Assembly (NCBI RefSeq): GCF_000374305.1
Contig: NZ_KB894093.1
Span: 496,001-560,000, forward strand
Direction of reading: 5' to 3'
Origin: Actinomadura flavalba DSM 45200
GTDB lineage: Bacteria > Actinomycetota > Actinomycetes > Streptosporangiales > Streptosporangiaceae
Length of the DNA: 64,000 nt
Shown here: piece after piece, positions 53,668 through 62,213 of the stretch
Layout of the letters: every line of letters begins with the position of its first letter
Numbering within the stretch: position 1 is the first letter of the stretch
Notes under the pieces: model-generated
Databases searched by the model: none
The model's input: the letters and a program-made list of their open reading frames with translations, nothing else
Told to the model about the DNA's origin: nothing
Program-made: the position numbers and the translations under genes

Positions 53668-56082
53668 ATGTCGTCGCCGGTCAAGGAGCAGGAGATCGCC
53701 GCCGAGCAGCGGTATGTCGACCTGGCGTACGCGCGGCTGGAGGAGATGCGGGCGGACGCCCAGGCGCTGCTGAAGGAGGGGTTCCGGCAGTCGCTCGCGG
53801 GCACCAAGGCGTCGCTGGTCGACCGGGACGCGATGGTGCACCAGGCGGCGCTGCGGGCGCAGGCCCTGGACGTCGCTGACGACGGCCTGGTGTTCGGGCG
53901 GCTCGACCTGGTGCCGCGCGACACCGCGCCGGTCCCCGGCGAGCAGGGCGCGCCGGGACGCATCGAGAACGGGCGCGAGGTCCGGTACGTCGGGCGCGTC
54001 GGCGTCCGGACCAGCGAGCACGACTCGCTCGTCATCGACTGGCGGGCCCCCGCCGCCGAGGACTTCTACCGCGCCACCCCCGAGGACCCGCGCGGCGTCA
54101 TCCGGCGCCGCGTCCTGCACTCGCGCGGGCACGCCGTCATCGACCTGGAGGACGACCTCCTCGACCCCGACGCCGCCGACGGGCTCACCATCGTCGGCGA
54201 CGGCGCGTTCATCGCCTCGCTCGCCCGCACCCGCGAGGGCGCGATGCGCGACATCGTCGCCACCATCCAGCGCGAGCAGGACGAGGTCATCCGCGCGCCC
54301 GCCGACGGCACCGTCCTGGTGCGCGGCGCCCCCGGCACCGGCAAGACGGCCGTCGCGCTGCACCGCGTCGCGTACCTGCTGTTCCGGCACCGCCGCCGGT
54401 TCGGGACGCGGGGCGTGCTCGTCGTCGGGCCGAACCGGCGGTTCACCGCCTACATCGAGCGCGTGCTGCCGTCGCTCGGGGAGGGGTCGGCGGCGCTGCG
54501 GTCGCTCGGTGATCTCGTCCCCGGCGTCACCGCGACCGTCCACGACACGCCCGCGCTCGCCGCCGTCAAGGGCGCGGAGGACATGATCCAGCTCCTGCGC
54601 CGGGCCGTCGCGGACCATCCGCCGGGCGCGCCGGACGAGCTGCGCGTCGTGTACCGGGGCATCGTCGTGCGCCTCGACCGCGCCCGGGTGGAACGGCTCC
54701 GCGCCGACCTGCACCGCCGCAACCGCGGCTCGGTGAACAACGCCCGGGGCCGCGTCGCGGACGCGCTGCTGGACGCCCTGTGGTCGGTGTTCTCCCAGTC
54801 CGGCGGACGGCAGGCCGCCCGCGAGGCCGCCGAGGAGGACGGCTCCGCGCTGTGGGGCGCGATGCTCGCCGCCGAGGGGCTCGGTGAGATCGACGGCCCC
54901 GCCCCCGTGAACGGCCCCGGCGCGGGCACGCGCGCCGACTTCGACGCCCGGGTCCGCGAACAGCGCGCGTTCACCGACTTCCTCGTCGCGTGGTGGCCGA
55001 TCCGCCGCCCGGTCGACGTGCTGGCGGCCCTGTCGGACCCGGCCCGGCTGCGCCGCGCGGCCCGCCGCACCGACCCGGTGGACGAGCTGGCCGCGTCCTG
55101 GGCCGACCTGCCCGCCCGCGCGTCCTACCAGGACGTCGCCCTCCTGGACGAACTGGACGCGCTGCTCGGCCCCGCCCCCCGCGCCGCCCGCCGTCGCGGC
55201 CCCGCCGACGACGACCCGTACGTGGTGGACGGCGTCAACATCCTCACCGGCCAGGAGGTCGAGGACGACGACGACCCCGACACCGAGATGCGCGAGCTGA
55301 CCACGTCCATCGAGCGCATCGAACGGTCCCGCCGCGTGGACGACGGCGTCGTGGACGAACACCCCGAGTACGCCCACATCGTCGTGGACGAGGCGCAGGA
55401 CCTCTCCCCGCTCCAGTGGCGCATGCTCGGCCGCCGGGGCCGCCAGGCGTCGTGGACGATCGTGGAGGACCCGGCGCAGAGCGCCTGGGAGGACCTGCCC
55501 GCCGCCCGCGCCGCCATGGACGCGGCGCTGAACGGCCCGCCGCCGCGCGCCCGGCGGGGCCGCAAGCCCCGCAGGGAACCGGCGCGGCGCGTCCGGCACG
55601 AGTACGAGCTGACGACGAACTACCGCAACTCGACCGAGATCGCGGCCGTGTCGGCGCGCGTCCTGGCCGAGGCGCTGCCCGAGGCGCGCCCGGCGCGGGC
55701 CGTCCGCACGTCGGGCATCGAGCCGGAGATCCGCGTCGTGCCCGACCCGGCCACCGCCGCGCGGGCGTCCGTCGAGGAGCTGCTGGACGCCGTGGACGGC
55801 ACGATCGGCGTCATCGTCCCGCTTCCGGAGGGCTCGTCCTGGACGGCCGAGGCCCGCGCCGCGCTGGCCGAGGGGTTCCCGGAGCGGGTGCAGGTCCTCG
55901 ACGTCCTGGAGGCCAAGGGCCTGGAGTTCGACGCCGCCGTCATCGTCGCCCCGGAGACCGTCGCGGCCCAGTCGCCGCGCGGCCTGCGCGTTCTGTACGT
56001 CGCGGTGTCGCGGGCGACGCAGCACCTGCACGTCCTCACCACGGACGAGGGGTGGCGGCGGACCCTGTCCGGTCAGCCGTAG
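53668..56082 (+). CDS. helD: HelD-like superfamily 1 ATPase (RNA polymerase recycling factor)
   Basis: An 804-residue protein. The N-terminal coiled coil (about 5-60, EQEIAAEQRYVDLAYARLEE) is followed by IDWRAPAAEDFYRATPED, a HelD-specific region. The ATPase has the Q-motif TIQREQDEVIRAP, Walker A GAPGTGKT (220-227), Walker B VVDEAQDLSPLQW (Asp574-Glu575), YELTTNYRNSTEIA (motif IV region) and VLDVLEAKGLEFDAAVIVAP, RVLYVAVSRAT near the end. HelD binds RNA polymerase and removes it from stalled complexes; in actinobacteria it can confer rifamycin tolerance. The absence of a nuclease domain and the coiled coil distinguish it from UvrD/PcrA. Its 3' end overlaps the small convergent gene by 10 bp. 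Confidence 0.9.
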   Translation: MSSPVKEQEIAAEQRYVDLAYARLEEMRADAQALLKEGFRQSLAGTKASLVDRDAMVHQAALRAQALDVADDGLVFGRLDLVPRDTAPVPGEQGAPGRIENGREVRYVGRVGVRTSEHDSLVIDWRAPAAEDFYRATPEDPRGVIRRRVLHSRGHAVIDLEDDLLDPDAADGLTIVGDGAFIASLARTREGAMRDIVATIQREQDEVIRAPADGTVLVRGAPGTGKTAVALHRVAYLLFRHRRRFGTRGVLVVGPNRRFTAYIERVLPSLGEGSAALRSLGDLVPGVTATVHDTPALAAVKGAEDMIQLLRRAVADHPPGAPDELRVVYRGIVVRLDRARVERLRADLHRRNRGSVNNARGRVADALLDALWSVFSQSGGRQAAREAAEEDGSALWGAMLAAEGLGEIDGPAPVNGPGAGTRADFDARVREQRAFTDFLVAWWPIRRPVDVLAALSDPARLRRAARRTDPVDELAASWADLPARASYQDVALLDELDALLGPAPRAARRRGPADDDPYVVDGVNILTGQEVEDDDDPDTEMRELTTSIERIERSRRVDDGVVDEHPEYAHIVVDEAQDLSPLQWRMLGRRGRQASWTIVEDPAQSAWEDLPAARAAMDAALNGPPPRARRGRKPRREPARRVRHEYELTTNYRNSTEIAAVSARVLAEALPEARPARAVRTSGIEPEIRVVPDPATAARASVEELLDAVDGTIGVIVPLPEGSSWTAEARAALAEGFPERVQVLDVLEAKGLEFDAAVIVAPETVAAQSPRGLRVLYVAVSRATQHLHVLTTDEGWRRTLSGQP

Positions 56083-56255
56083 ACCCCGACGGCGGCCAGG
56101 AACAGCGTCACGACGGCCCCGGCCGCCGCACCGCCGGTGAGGATCGCGTTCGGCACGCTCTGCCCGCTCCACCGCGCCACCGCCGCCGCTCCACCGGCGA
56201 CGTTGAGCGCGGTGGACAGGGCGAGCAGGAGGCTGAGCACCTGTGTCGTCGTCAT
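56073..56255 (-). CDS. small two-helix membrane protein
   Basis: A 60-residue protein starting at the ATG at 56255 (MTTTQVLSLLLALSTALNVA). Two hydrophobic segments (about 4-27 and 37-58, NAILTGGAAAGAVVTLFLAA) surround a short loop WSGQSVPNA. Similar short proteins are widespread as hypothetical membrane proteins in streptomycetes. It is convergent with and overlaps the end of HelD. No function is known. Its upstream region contains CCGTCCAA repeats and the operator region of the epoxide hydrolase. Confidence 0.65.
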   Translation of the reverse strand: MTTTQVLSLLLALSTALNVAGGAAAVARWSGQSVPNAILTGGAAAGAVVTLFLAAVGVYG

Positions 56256-56281
56256 GCCCCCGACGTTCGCCGTCCAAGGCC

Positions 56282-56315
56282 CCGTCCAACGACCTTCGCC
56301 GCCCAAATTGGACGG
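56282..56315. promoter_or_regulatory. inverted repeat between small membrane gene and epoxide hydrolase
   Basis: CCGTCCAA (56282-56289) and TTGGACGG (56308-56315) are perfect complements with an 18-nt gap. It may be a further operator half-site pair or a hairpin. Confidence 0.35.
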
Positions 56316-56320
56316 TCCCT

Positions 56321-56370
56321 AATCGTTGGCGCGACCAACGATTTCATGTATCGTTTGCTCCACCAACGAA
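56321..56370. promoter_or_regulatory. tandem palindromic operators upstream of epoxide hydrolase
   Basis: AATCGTTGG (56321-56329), a 5-bp gap and CCAACGATT (56335-56343) form a perfect palindrome with 9 bp arms. A second imperfect copy with the same 5-bp gap lies at 56350-56370 (ATCGTTTG and CCAACGAA), its centre 28 bp further. The size and symmetry suit a TetR-family repressor, but no such gene lies in the window. Confidence 0.65.
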
Positions 56371-56389
56371 TATTCCCCGGAGCGCGACC

Positions 56390-57466
56390 ATGATCAAGCC
56401 CTTCCGCATCGCCGTCCCGCGAGCCGACCTCGACGACCTCACCGACCGCCTGGCCCGCACCCGCTGGCCCAACGAGGTCACCGACGCCGGATGGGACTAC
56501 GGGTTCCCACTGGCGCGGCTCAGGGAGCTGGCCGAGTACTGGCGCACCGGCTACGACTGGCGCGCGCACGAGGCCGAGCTGAACGAGCTGCCGCACTTCA
56601 CCACCGAGATCGACGGGCAGAACATCCACTTCGTCCACGTCCGGTCCGCGAACCCGGACGCGCTCGCGCTGATCCTCACCCACGGCTGGCCCGGCTCGTT
56701 CCTGGAGTTCCTCGACGTCATCGAGCCGCTGTCGCGCGACTTCCACGTGGTCGTCCCGTCGATCCCCGGCTACGGTTTCTCCGGGCCGACGCACGAACGC
56801 GGCTGGGACGTCCCCCGCATCGCGCGCGCCTGGGCCGAGCTGATGGACCGCCTCGGCTACGACCGCTACGGCGCGCAGGGCGGCGACTTCGGCTCGGGCA
56901 TCTCCCTCGCGCTCGGCGCGGCGGCCCCCGATCGCGTCGTCGGCGTCCACGTCAACTACCTGCCGACCCGCCCGGACCCGGCCGTCGAGCTGTCCGCGAC
57001 GGACGCGGCCCGCGTCGACAAGATCAAGCACCTGATGGCGAACCGCCCGCCGTACCAGACACTCCAGGCCCTCACCCCGCAGACCATCGGCTACGCCCTC
57101 ACCGACTCCCCCGTGGGCCAGCTCGTCTGGATCGCCGAACGCTTCGCGCACTGGACCGACCCCGCCTCCACGATCACCGACGACCGCCTGCTCACCGGCG
57201 TCTCCCTCTACTGGCTCACCGCCACCGCCGCCTCCTCGGCCCGCCTCCACCACGACGCCCCCCGGGGCGGCCAGCCCTGCCCGGTGCCCGTCGGCGTCGC
57301 CGTCCTCCCGCACGACATCACCCAGTCCGTCCGCCCCCTGGCCGAACGCCTCTACGACGTCCGCCACTGGTCCGAGTTCCCGCGCGGCGGCCACTTCGCC
57401 GCCCTGGAGGTCCCGGACCTCCTGTCCGCCGACGTCCGCGCCTTCTTCCTGGAGCCGGAGGAGTGA
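56390..57466 (+). CDS. epoxide hydrolase family protein (EHN-type alpha/beta hydrolase)
   Basis: A 358-residue enzyme starting at the ATG at 56390 with CCGGAG upstream. An N-terminal EHN domain (about 1-85: PFRIAVPRADLDDLTDRLAR then TRWP) is followed by an alpha/beta hydrolase fold. This has the oxyanion motif HGWPG (98-102), nucleophile Asp166 in QGGDFGSGIS, and C-terminal His in RGGHFAALEVPDLL. Microsomal-type epoxide hydrolases open epoxides by an ester intermediate; bacterial members often detoxify xenobiotics or serve natural-product pathways. It is a single gene under the tandem operators at 56321-56370, so it is probably inducible. Confidence 0.92.
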   Translation: MIKPFRIAVPRADLDDLTDRLARTRWPNEVTDAGWDYGFPLARLRELAEYWRTGYDWRAHEAELNELPHFTTEIDGQNIHFVHVRSANPDALALILTHGWPGSFLEFLDVIEPLSRDFHVVVPSIPGYGFSGPTHERGWDVPRIARAWAELMDRLGYDRYGAQGGDFGSGISLALGAAAPDRVVGVHVNYLPTRPDPAVELSATDAARVDKIKHLMANRPPYQTLQALTPQTIGYALTDSPVGQLVWIAERFAHWTDPASTITDDRLLTGVSLYWLTATAASSARLHHDAPRGGQPCPVPVGVAVLPHDITQSVRPLAERLYDVRHWSEFPRGGHFAALEVPDLLSADVRAFFLEPEE

Positions 57467-57494
57467 ACCGGGCGCGGGGGTCCATGATGGGGCG

Positions 57495-60400
57495 GTGGAC
57501 ACCGCGCGGGAGGCTTATGGGCTTCAGCGGGAGCGGCTGGAGCACGTGTACCGGACGATGCTGAACGGACGGCCGTCGTTGCGGCGGCTCGGGCGGGCCG
57601 CCGGGGTGGCGCCGACGACGGTGAGCAACTGGCTGCGCGGGACGGTCGTGCCGCAGCGGGCGGACGGGCTGCTCAGGATCGTCGCGGCGGTCGCCGCCGA
57701 GGCGCGCGCGGCGGGGCTGGCCGACGATCCGCGCGTCGCGCCCGCCCTGGACGCCGCCCGCTGGACGCAGGTCCACGACGCCGTCCTGCACGGCCGGATC
57801 GCCGCCGCCACCACCGCCGCCGAGGCCGCCCGCGCCACGGCCGCGCTCGCCCCCGACGCTCCGGGCCGTCCGCTGGACGACTACCGCGACCCCGTCGAGC
57901 ACCTGGAGGTGCACGCCGCCACGCCCCTCGACGGCGCCGACGCGCTCCCCCGGTACGTCCCCCGCGACCACGACGCCGACCTCGCGCGGATCGTCGCCGC
58001 CGCCCGGGACGGGACGAGCCGCCTCGCCGTGCTCGTCGGCGGTTCGTCCACCGGGAAGACGCGCGCGTGCTGGGAGGCCCTCGCCCCGCTGCGCGGCCGG
58101 GGGTGGCGGCTCTGGCACCCGTATGCGCCGACGCGTCCGGACGCGCTGCTGGACGGGCTTCCCGCCGTCGCGCCGCGCACCGTCCTGTGGCTCAACGAGG
58201 CGCAGCACTACCTGCACACGCCGCAGGCCGCCGCCGAACTCCGCACCCTCCTCGCCGACCCCGCGCGCGGCCCGGTGCTGGTGCTGGGCACCCTGTGGCC
58301 CGACCACTGGCGCGCCCTCACCCGACCGGACGACGACGCCCACGAGCAGGCCCGCAAGCTCCTGACCGGTTACGACATCCCGGTCCCCGACGCGTTCGAC
58401 GTCACCGCCGACCGCGCCCGGCTCCGCGCCGCCGCCCGCGGCGACCCCCGCTGGGCCACCGCCCTCGACCGCGCCGAGGACGGCGAGATCGCCCAGTACC
58501 TCGCGGGCGCCCCCGCCCTCCTCGCCCGCCACCGCAACGCGACGCCGCGCGCCCGCGCCCTGCTGCACGCCGCCATGGACGCCGCCCGCATCGACCACGA
58601 CGCCCCGTCCCGCGCCTTCCTGGAACACGCCGCGCCGGGCTACCTGACGGCGCCGGAGCGGCGGCGGCCGGACGGGTTCGACGCCGCCTTCGCCGAGCTG
58701 GCCGAACCCGTCCACGGCCGGACGGCGCCGCTCGCGCCCGGCGACGGGCTCCGCCTGGCCGACTACCTCGCGCAGACCGGCCGGAGGACCCGCGCCGACG
58801 CGCTCCCCCCGGCCACGTTCTGGACGGCCCTGGAGAACTCCGGCGACGTCCACGCGCTCCGGTCCGGTGCCCGCGAGGCCGCGCGGCTCGGCCTGCTCCG
58901 GCACGCCGCGCGGCTCGCCCGCCGCGCGCTGCCCCGCGACGCCCACAGCGGCGACGTCCTGCTGGGCGTCACGGCCCACGTCGCGCCCGCCGACCCCCGC
59001 CCGGCCCGCTGGGTCGCCGCGCACGCGCCCCTGGACGACGTGCGGTACATCGCCTTCCTCGTCGGCGTCGGGTACCCGTCGTCCGACCCGGCGGCCGTCG
59101 CGGCGTTCGCGGCCCGCGCCGCCCGCGACTGCCCCCTGGACGACCCCGGCGCGGTCACCGAACTGATCAAGGCGCTCTGGACTGCCACCGGACCCGGCGA
59201 ACGGCTCGCCGCCGCCCTCGGCCGGAAGCGTTCGCACCTGTCCGTCCACGCCTGGCACGACGGCGAGGCGATGGTCACGGCCGACATCGCGAGTGACCGC
59301 CGGGTCCGGCTCCACGACATCGACCCCGGCCCGGCCATCGGCGCGCTCCTCGCGCGCGACCCGGCCGCCCGCGTCCGGCTGGACGACCTGCGCGGCGCCG
59401 CCGACCTCCTGCACGAACTGACGAAACTACGCGGCGCCGAGGCCGCGGCCGCGACGCTGCTCCGCCGTCTCGGCACGGCCCCGCTCACCGCCGCCCACGC
59501 ACTCGACGTCGCCCTGCTCCTCATGCGCGCCCGCGATGCGGGCAGCGCCGATCCCGCCGGGGACCTGTTCGGCGGTAGGACGCCCGCCCCCGCCGACGAC
59601 CTGTTCGGCGCGCACGTCGCCCGCCTTCCGGTCGGTGACCCGGCCGCCGCCGCAGGCGTCGTCGCCGCGCTCGGCGCCGAGCGCGGGGTGGCGGTCGCGG
59701 AACGGGCCGCCGACGTGACCGCCCTGCGGGACGCGGCCGGGGTCGCCGAACTGATCGGCGTGCTGCGCGCCGAGCATCCGGGCGCCCTCGCGCGGCTGCT
59801 CGCCCGGCGCCCGGAACGGCAGGTCGTCGTCGCGGACGTCAAGGGCGCCGCCGCGCTGCTGGACGCCCTGCGGGACGCGGCGGCGCACGACGCGGCGGCC
59901 GTCTTCGCGGAGCGGGCGGCGGCGCAGATCACCGTGCCGGGGTCCGGGCACGAGAAGCTGCTGGACGCGTTCCGCCGCGCGGGCGCGGACGCGGCGATCG
60001 ACGTGCTCCTGCGGCGCACGGCGGAGCGCGCCGACCACCGCCTGGTGTTCGAGGCGGCCTGGCGTGCGCCGATCGCCGCCGCGCTCGCGCGGCACGTGCC
60101 GCTCGATCGGTCCGGCGTCGTCGCGCGGATCGTCCAGATCCTGCGGGCCCAGGGGGTGGACGAGCACCTTCCGGTGCTGTGGGCGCGCGACGTCGCCGCC
60201 ACCGTCGGGCTCGGCCACGCGCACGGCGTCGCGGACCTGCTGCGGCAGATGCGGCTCTCCGCGCGCGACGACCTGGCGGCGGCGCTGGCCGCCCGGCTCG
60301 CGGCGGAGCTGCCGCTCGACCACCCGTCCGACGTCACGGCCGCGCTGCGCGCGCTGGACGCCGACGACGCCGACGACGCCGCCGTCCTGCTCGACCGCGA

Positions 60401-60893
60401 GCCCGCCGCGCACACCGACCCGCGCCACTCCTCCGAAGCCGCCTACCTGCGCGGGGCCCTGCGGGCGGCCGGACGCGACGACCAGGCCGCTCTGCTGGGC
60501 GCCCGCGCCGCCGAGCACTGCTCCCTGCGGGAGGGGCCGGGCGTGGCCACGCTGATCGACGCGCTCGCGGACGACCCGGACGCGCGCGCCGTCCTGCTGG
60601 CCCGCGACCCGGCCGCCCACGCCGACGTGGCGAACGCCGACAACGCGGGACGGCTCATCGACGTCCTCGCGGCGGCGGGCGACCAGGCCGCCGCCCGCCG
60701 CTTGGCGGAACGCGCCGCCCGGGACGCGACGTTCTATAACGACGAAGACCTGGGCCGCCTCCGCGACCGCTGCGCCGCCCTCGGCGTCGCGGCGGAGATC
60801 CTCGACGCCCGCGAACCGCCCCCGCTCCCGCCCCACGGCCGCGAACCCGACGGAACCCCGTCGGAGCCGTGGGGCTGGGACGACCTGGGCTGA
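57495..60893 (+). CDS. HTH - P-loop ATPase - helical repeat protein (STAND-like, undescribed)
   Basis: An 1132-residue protein with a GTG start at 57495. The N-terminal HTH (about 27-55) reads SLRRLGRAAGVAPTTVSNWL, like Cro/C1 proteins. After a linker the ATPase opens with Walker A GGSSTGKT (182-189) and ACWEALAPLRGRGWRLWHPY. A Walker B-like strand TVLWLNEAQHYL (229-240) has Asn-Glu instead of the usual Asp-Glu, and VLVLGTLWPDHW (261-272) stands where a sensor strand is expected. The C-terminal ~700 residues are alpha-helical repeats with a recurring LLARDPAAHxD then LIDALRxAGD pattern, ending EPWGWDDLG. The plan is that of a signal-transducing NTPase with a helical sensor. Similar actinomycete proteins are annotated only as ATP-binding. 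Regulation or defence are possible roles; none is proven. Confidence 0.8.
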   Translation: MDTAREAYGLQRERLEHVYRTMLNGRPSLRRLGRAAGVAPTTVSNWLRGTVVPQRADGLLRIVAAVAAEARAAGLADDPRVAPALDAARWTQVHDAVLHGRIAAATTAAEAARATAALAPDAPGRPLDDYRDPVEHLEVHAATPLDGADALPRYVPRDHDADLARIVAAARDGTSRLAVLVGGSSTGKTRACWEALAPLRGRGWRLWHPYAPTRPDALLDGLPAVAPRTVLWLNEAQHYLHTPQAAAELRTLLADPARGPVLVLGTLWPDHWRALTRPDDDAHEQARKLLTGYDIPVPDAFDVTADRARLRAAARGDPRWATALDRAEDGEIAQYLAGAPALLARHRNATPRARALLHAAMDAARIDHDAPSRAFLEHAAPGYLTAPERRRPDGFDAAFAELAEPVHGRTAPLAPGDGLRLADYLAQTGRRTRADALPPATFWTALENSGDVHALRSGAREAARLGLLRHAARLARRALPRDAHSGDVLLGVTAHVAPADPRPARWVAAHAPLDDVRYIAFLVGVGYPSSDPAAVAAFAARAARDCPLDDPGAVTELIKALWTATGPGERLAAALGRKRSHLSVHAWHDGEAMVTADIASDRRVRLHDIDPGPAIGALLARDPAARVRLDDLRGAADLLHELTKLRGAEAAAATLLRRLGTAPLTAAHALDVALLLMRARDAGSADPAGDLFGGRTPAPADDLFGAHVARLPVGDPAAAAGVVAALGAERGVAVAERAADVTALRDAAGVAELIGVLRAEHPGALARLLARRPERQVVVADVKGAAALLDALRDAAAHDAAAVFAERAAAQITVPGSGHEKLLDAFRRAGADAAIDVLLRRTAERADHRLVFEAAWRAPIAAALARHVPLDRSGVVARIVQILRAQGVDEHLPVLWARDVAATVGLGHAHGVADLLRQMRLSARDDLAAALAARLAAELPLDHPSDVTAALRALDADDADDAAVLLDREPAAHTDPRHSSEAAYLRGALRAAGRDDQAALLGARAAEHCSLREGPGVATLIDALADDPDARAVLLARDPAAHADVANADNAGRLIDVLAAAGDQAAARRLAERAARDATFYNDEDLGRLRDRCAALGVAAEILDAREPPPLPPHGREPDGTPSEPWGWDDLG

Positions 60894-60921
60894 CGCCCCG
60901 CGCCGCCCGGCGATCAGAGGG

Positions 60922-61182
60922 TCAGGTCAGCGGCTGGACGTCGTCGACGGGAGGCGCCGGGGTTCCGGCGGCGGCCGGGACGGCGACGGCCCGGCGGCGG
61001 CGGGGCCGGTGCGTCCGGGCGGTGGAGTAGAGCGCGACGGAGCGGCGCCGCAGCACGCCGCTCGGGCCGCTGGAGCCGCGCAGCTTGCCGCGCCGCGACT
61101 CGATGCCGAACGCGATGACGTAGACGAGTGCGGCCAGGAACAGCAATCCGGCCAGCACCACGGTCGTTGCGATGATCCCCAT
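60922..61182 (-). CDS. small single-pass membrane protein
   Basis: An 86-residue protein starting at the ATG at 61182 (MGIIATTVVLAGLLFLAALV) with AAAGGTG upstream; a GTG at 61191 is an alternative. One hydrophobic helix (about 2-26) is followed by a basic stretch (ESRRGKLRG), a repeated RRR pattern (LRRRSVALYS, RPRRRRAVAV) and a Pro-rich end. This places the C-terminus in the cytoplasm. It lies convergent to the HTH-ATPase gene with 28 bp between the stops. No family is recognised. Confidence 0.6.
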   Translation of the reverse strand: MGIIATTVVLAGLLFLAALVYVIAFGIESRRGKLRGSSGPSGVLRRRSVALYSTARTHRPRRRRAVAVPAAAGTPAPPVDDVQPLT

Positions 61183-61349
61183 GCTCTGCACCTTTCACTG
61201 TACCTATCTCGCCTAAGTACATTTCCGGATAAAGCGGAAGTACTCCGAGATGTGGATTCGACCTTGCCGAAACAAAGATTTCGGAAGATCACTCCACGCG
61301 GTGCAGACGAACGAGCACGGATGGTCACGCCCGCCGGGAACGGATCGCC

Positions 61350-62213
61350 CTAGATGATCGGCGGACGGCCCGTCCGCGTCATCCGCCAGGCCGTGCGGTA
61401 CGAGATCGGACGGCGCGGCCCGGCGGGCTTGCGCCAGCCCTCGGCGAAGCCCTTGAACCACGGCTTCAACGCGCTCGGCTTGCGCTCGCGCAGCAGCGTC
61501 ATCCCCACCCAGACCGCCAGGTACGTCAGCCCGATCGGCCACGGCAGGTTGCGGCGCGCCAGCCAGACGCGGTTGCGCGCGTTGTACCGGTAGAACATGG
61601 AGTGCCGCGTCGGCAGCACCGCCGGGTGGTACATGACGGCCGACGCGTCGTAGACGATCGTGTACCCCGCGTCGAGGATCTGCCAGGCGAGGTCGGTCTC
61701 CTCGTGGGCGTAGAAGAAGTCCTCGGGCAGGCCGCCCGCCGCGTCCCACGCCGCCCGGCGGATCGCGCAGGCGCCGCCGAGGAACGTGGTCACCGCCGAC
61801 GAGCGCTCCGGGTCGCCCGCGCGCAGCCGGGGGACGTGCCGGCGTTCGCCGCGCCCGCCCTCGGGGTCGCGGACGCGGAACGACACGACGCCGAGCCTCG
61901 GGTCGGCCGAGAACCGGTCGCGCAGGTGCACGCCCAGCCGGTTCGAGCGGTACCAGCCGTCGTCGTCCAGGAACAGCAGCACGTCGCCGGACGACACCGC
62001 GACGCCCTCGTTCCGCCCGCCCGGGATGCCGAGGTTCTTCGGCAGCGCGAGCACCTTGATCCGCTCGTCGTCGATCCCGGCCGACGGGTCGATCCCGTTG
62101 CCGACGAGCACGACCTCGACGTCCACGTGCTCCTGTTCGAGCGCGCTGCGCACCGCCCGCTCCAGCTCCACGGGCCGGTTGCCCATGGTGAGGACGATCA
62201 CGGACAGTTTCAC
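61350..62213 (-). CDS. GT2-family glycosyltransferase
   Basis: A 287-residue protein starting at the GTG at 62213 (VKLSVIVLTMGNRPVELERA), which overlaps the stop of the CDP-alcohol transferase gene as GTGA. The GT-A domain has VEVVLVGNGIDP, KNLGIPGGRNEGV, the metal site VLLFLDDDGWY and GGACAIRRAAWDAAGGLPED then YAHEETDLAWQILDAGYTI. A C-terminal helix (PWPIGLTYLAVWVGMTLL) may anchor it to the membrane. The architecture resembles rhamnosyl- and galactosyltransferases of actinobacterial wall polymers. It is the last gene of the right-edge operon. Confidence 0.9.
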   Translation of the reverse strand: MKLSVIVLTMGNRPVELERAVRSALEQEHVDVEVVLVGNGIDPSAGIDDERIKVLALPKNLGIPGGRNEGVAVSSGDVLLFLDDDGWYRSNRLGVHLRDRFSADPRLGVVSFRVRDPEGGRGERRHVPRLRAGDPERSSAVTTFLGGACAIRRAAWDAAGGLPEDFFYAHEETDLAWQILDAGYTIVYDASAVMYHPAVLPTRHSMFYRYNARNRVWLARRNLPWPIGLTYLAVWVGMTLLRERKPSALKPWFKGFAEGWRKPAGPRRPISYRTAWRMTRTGRPPII

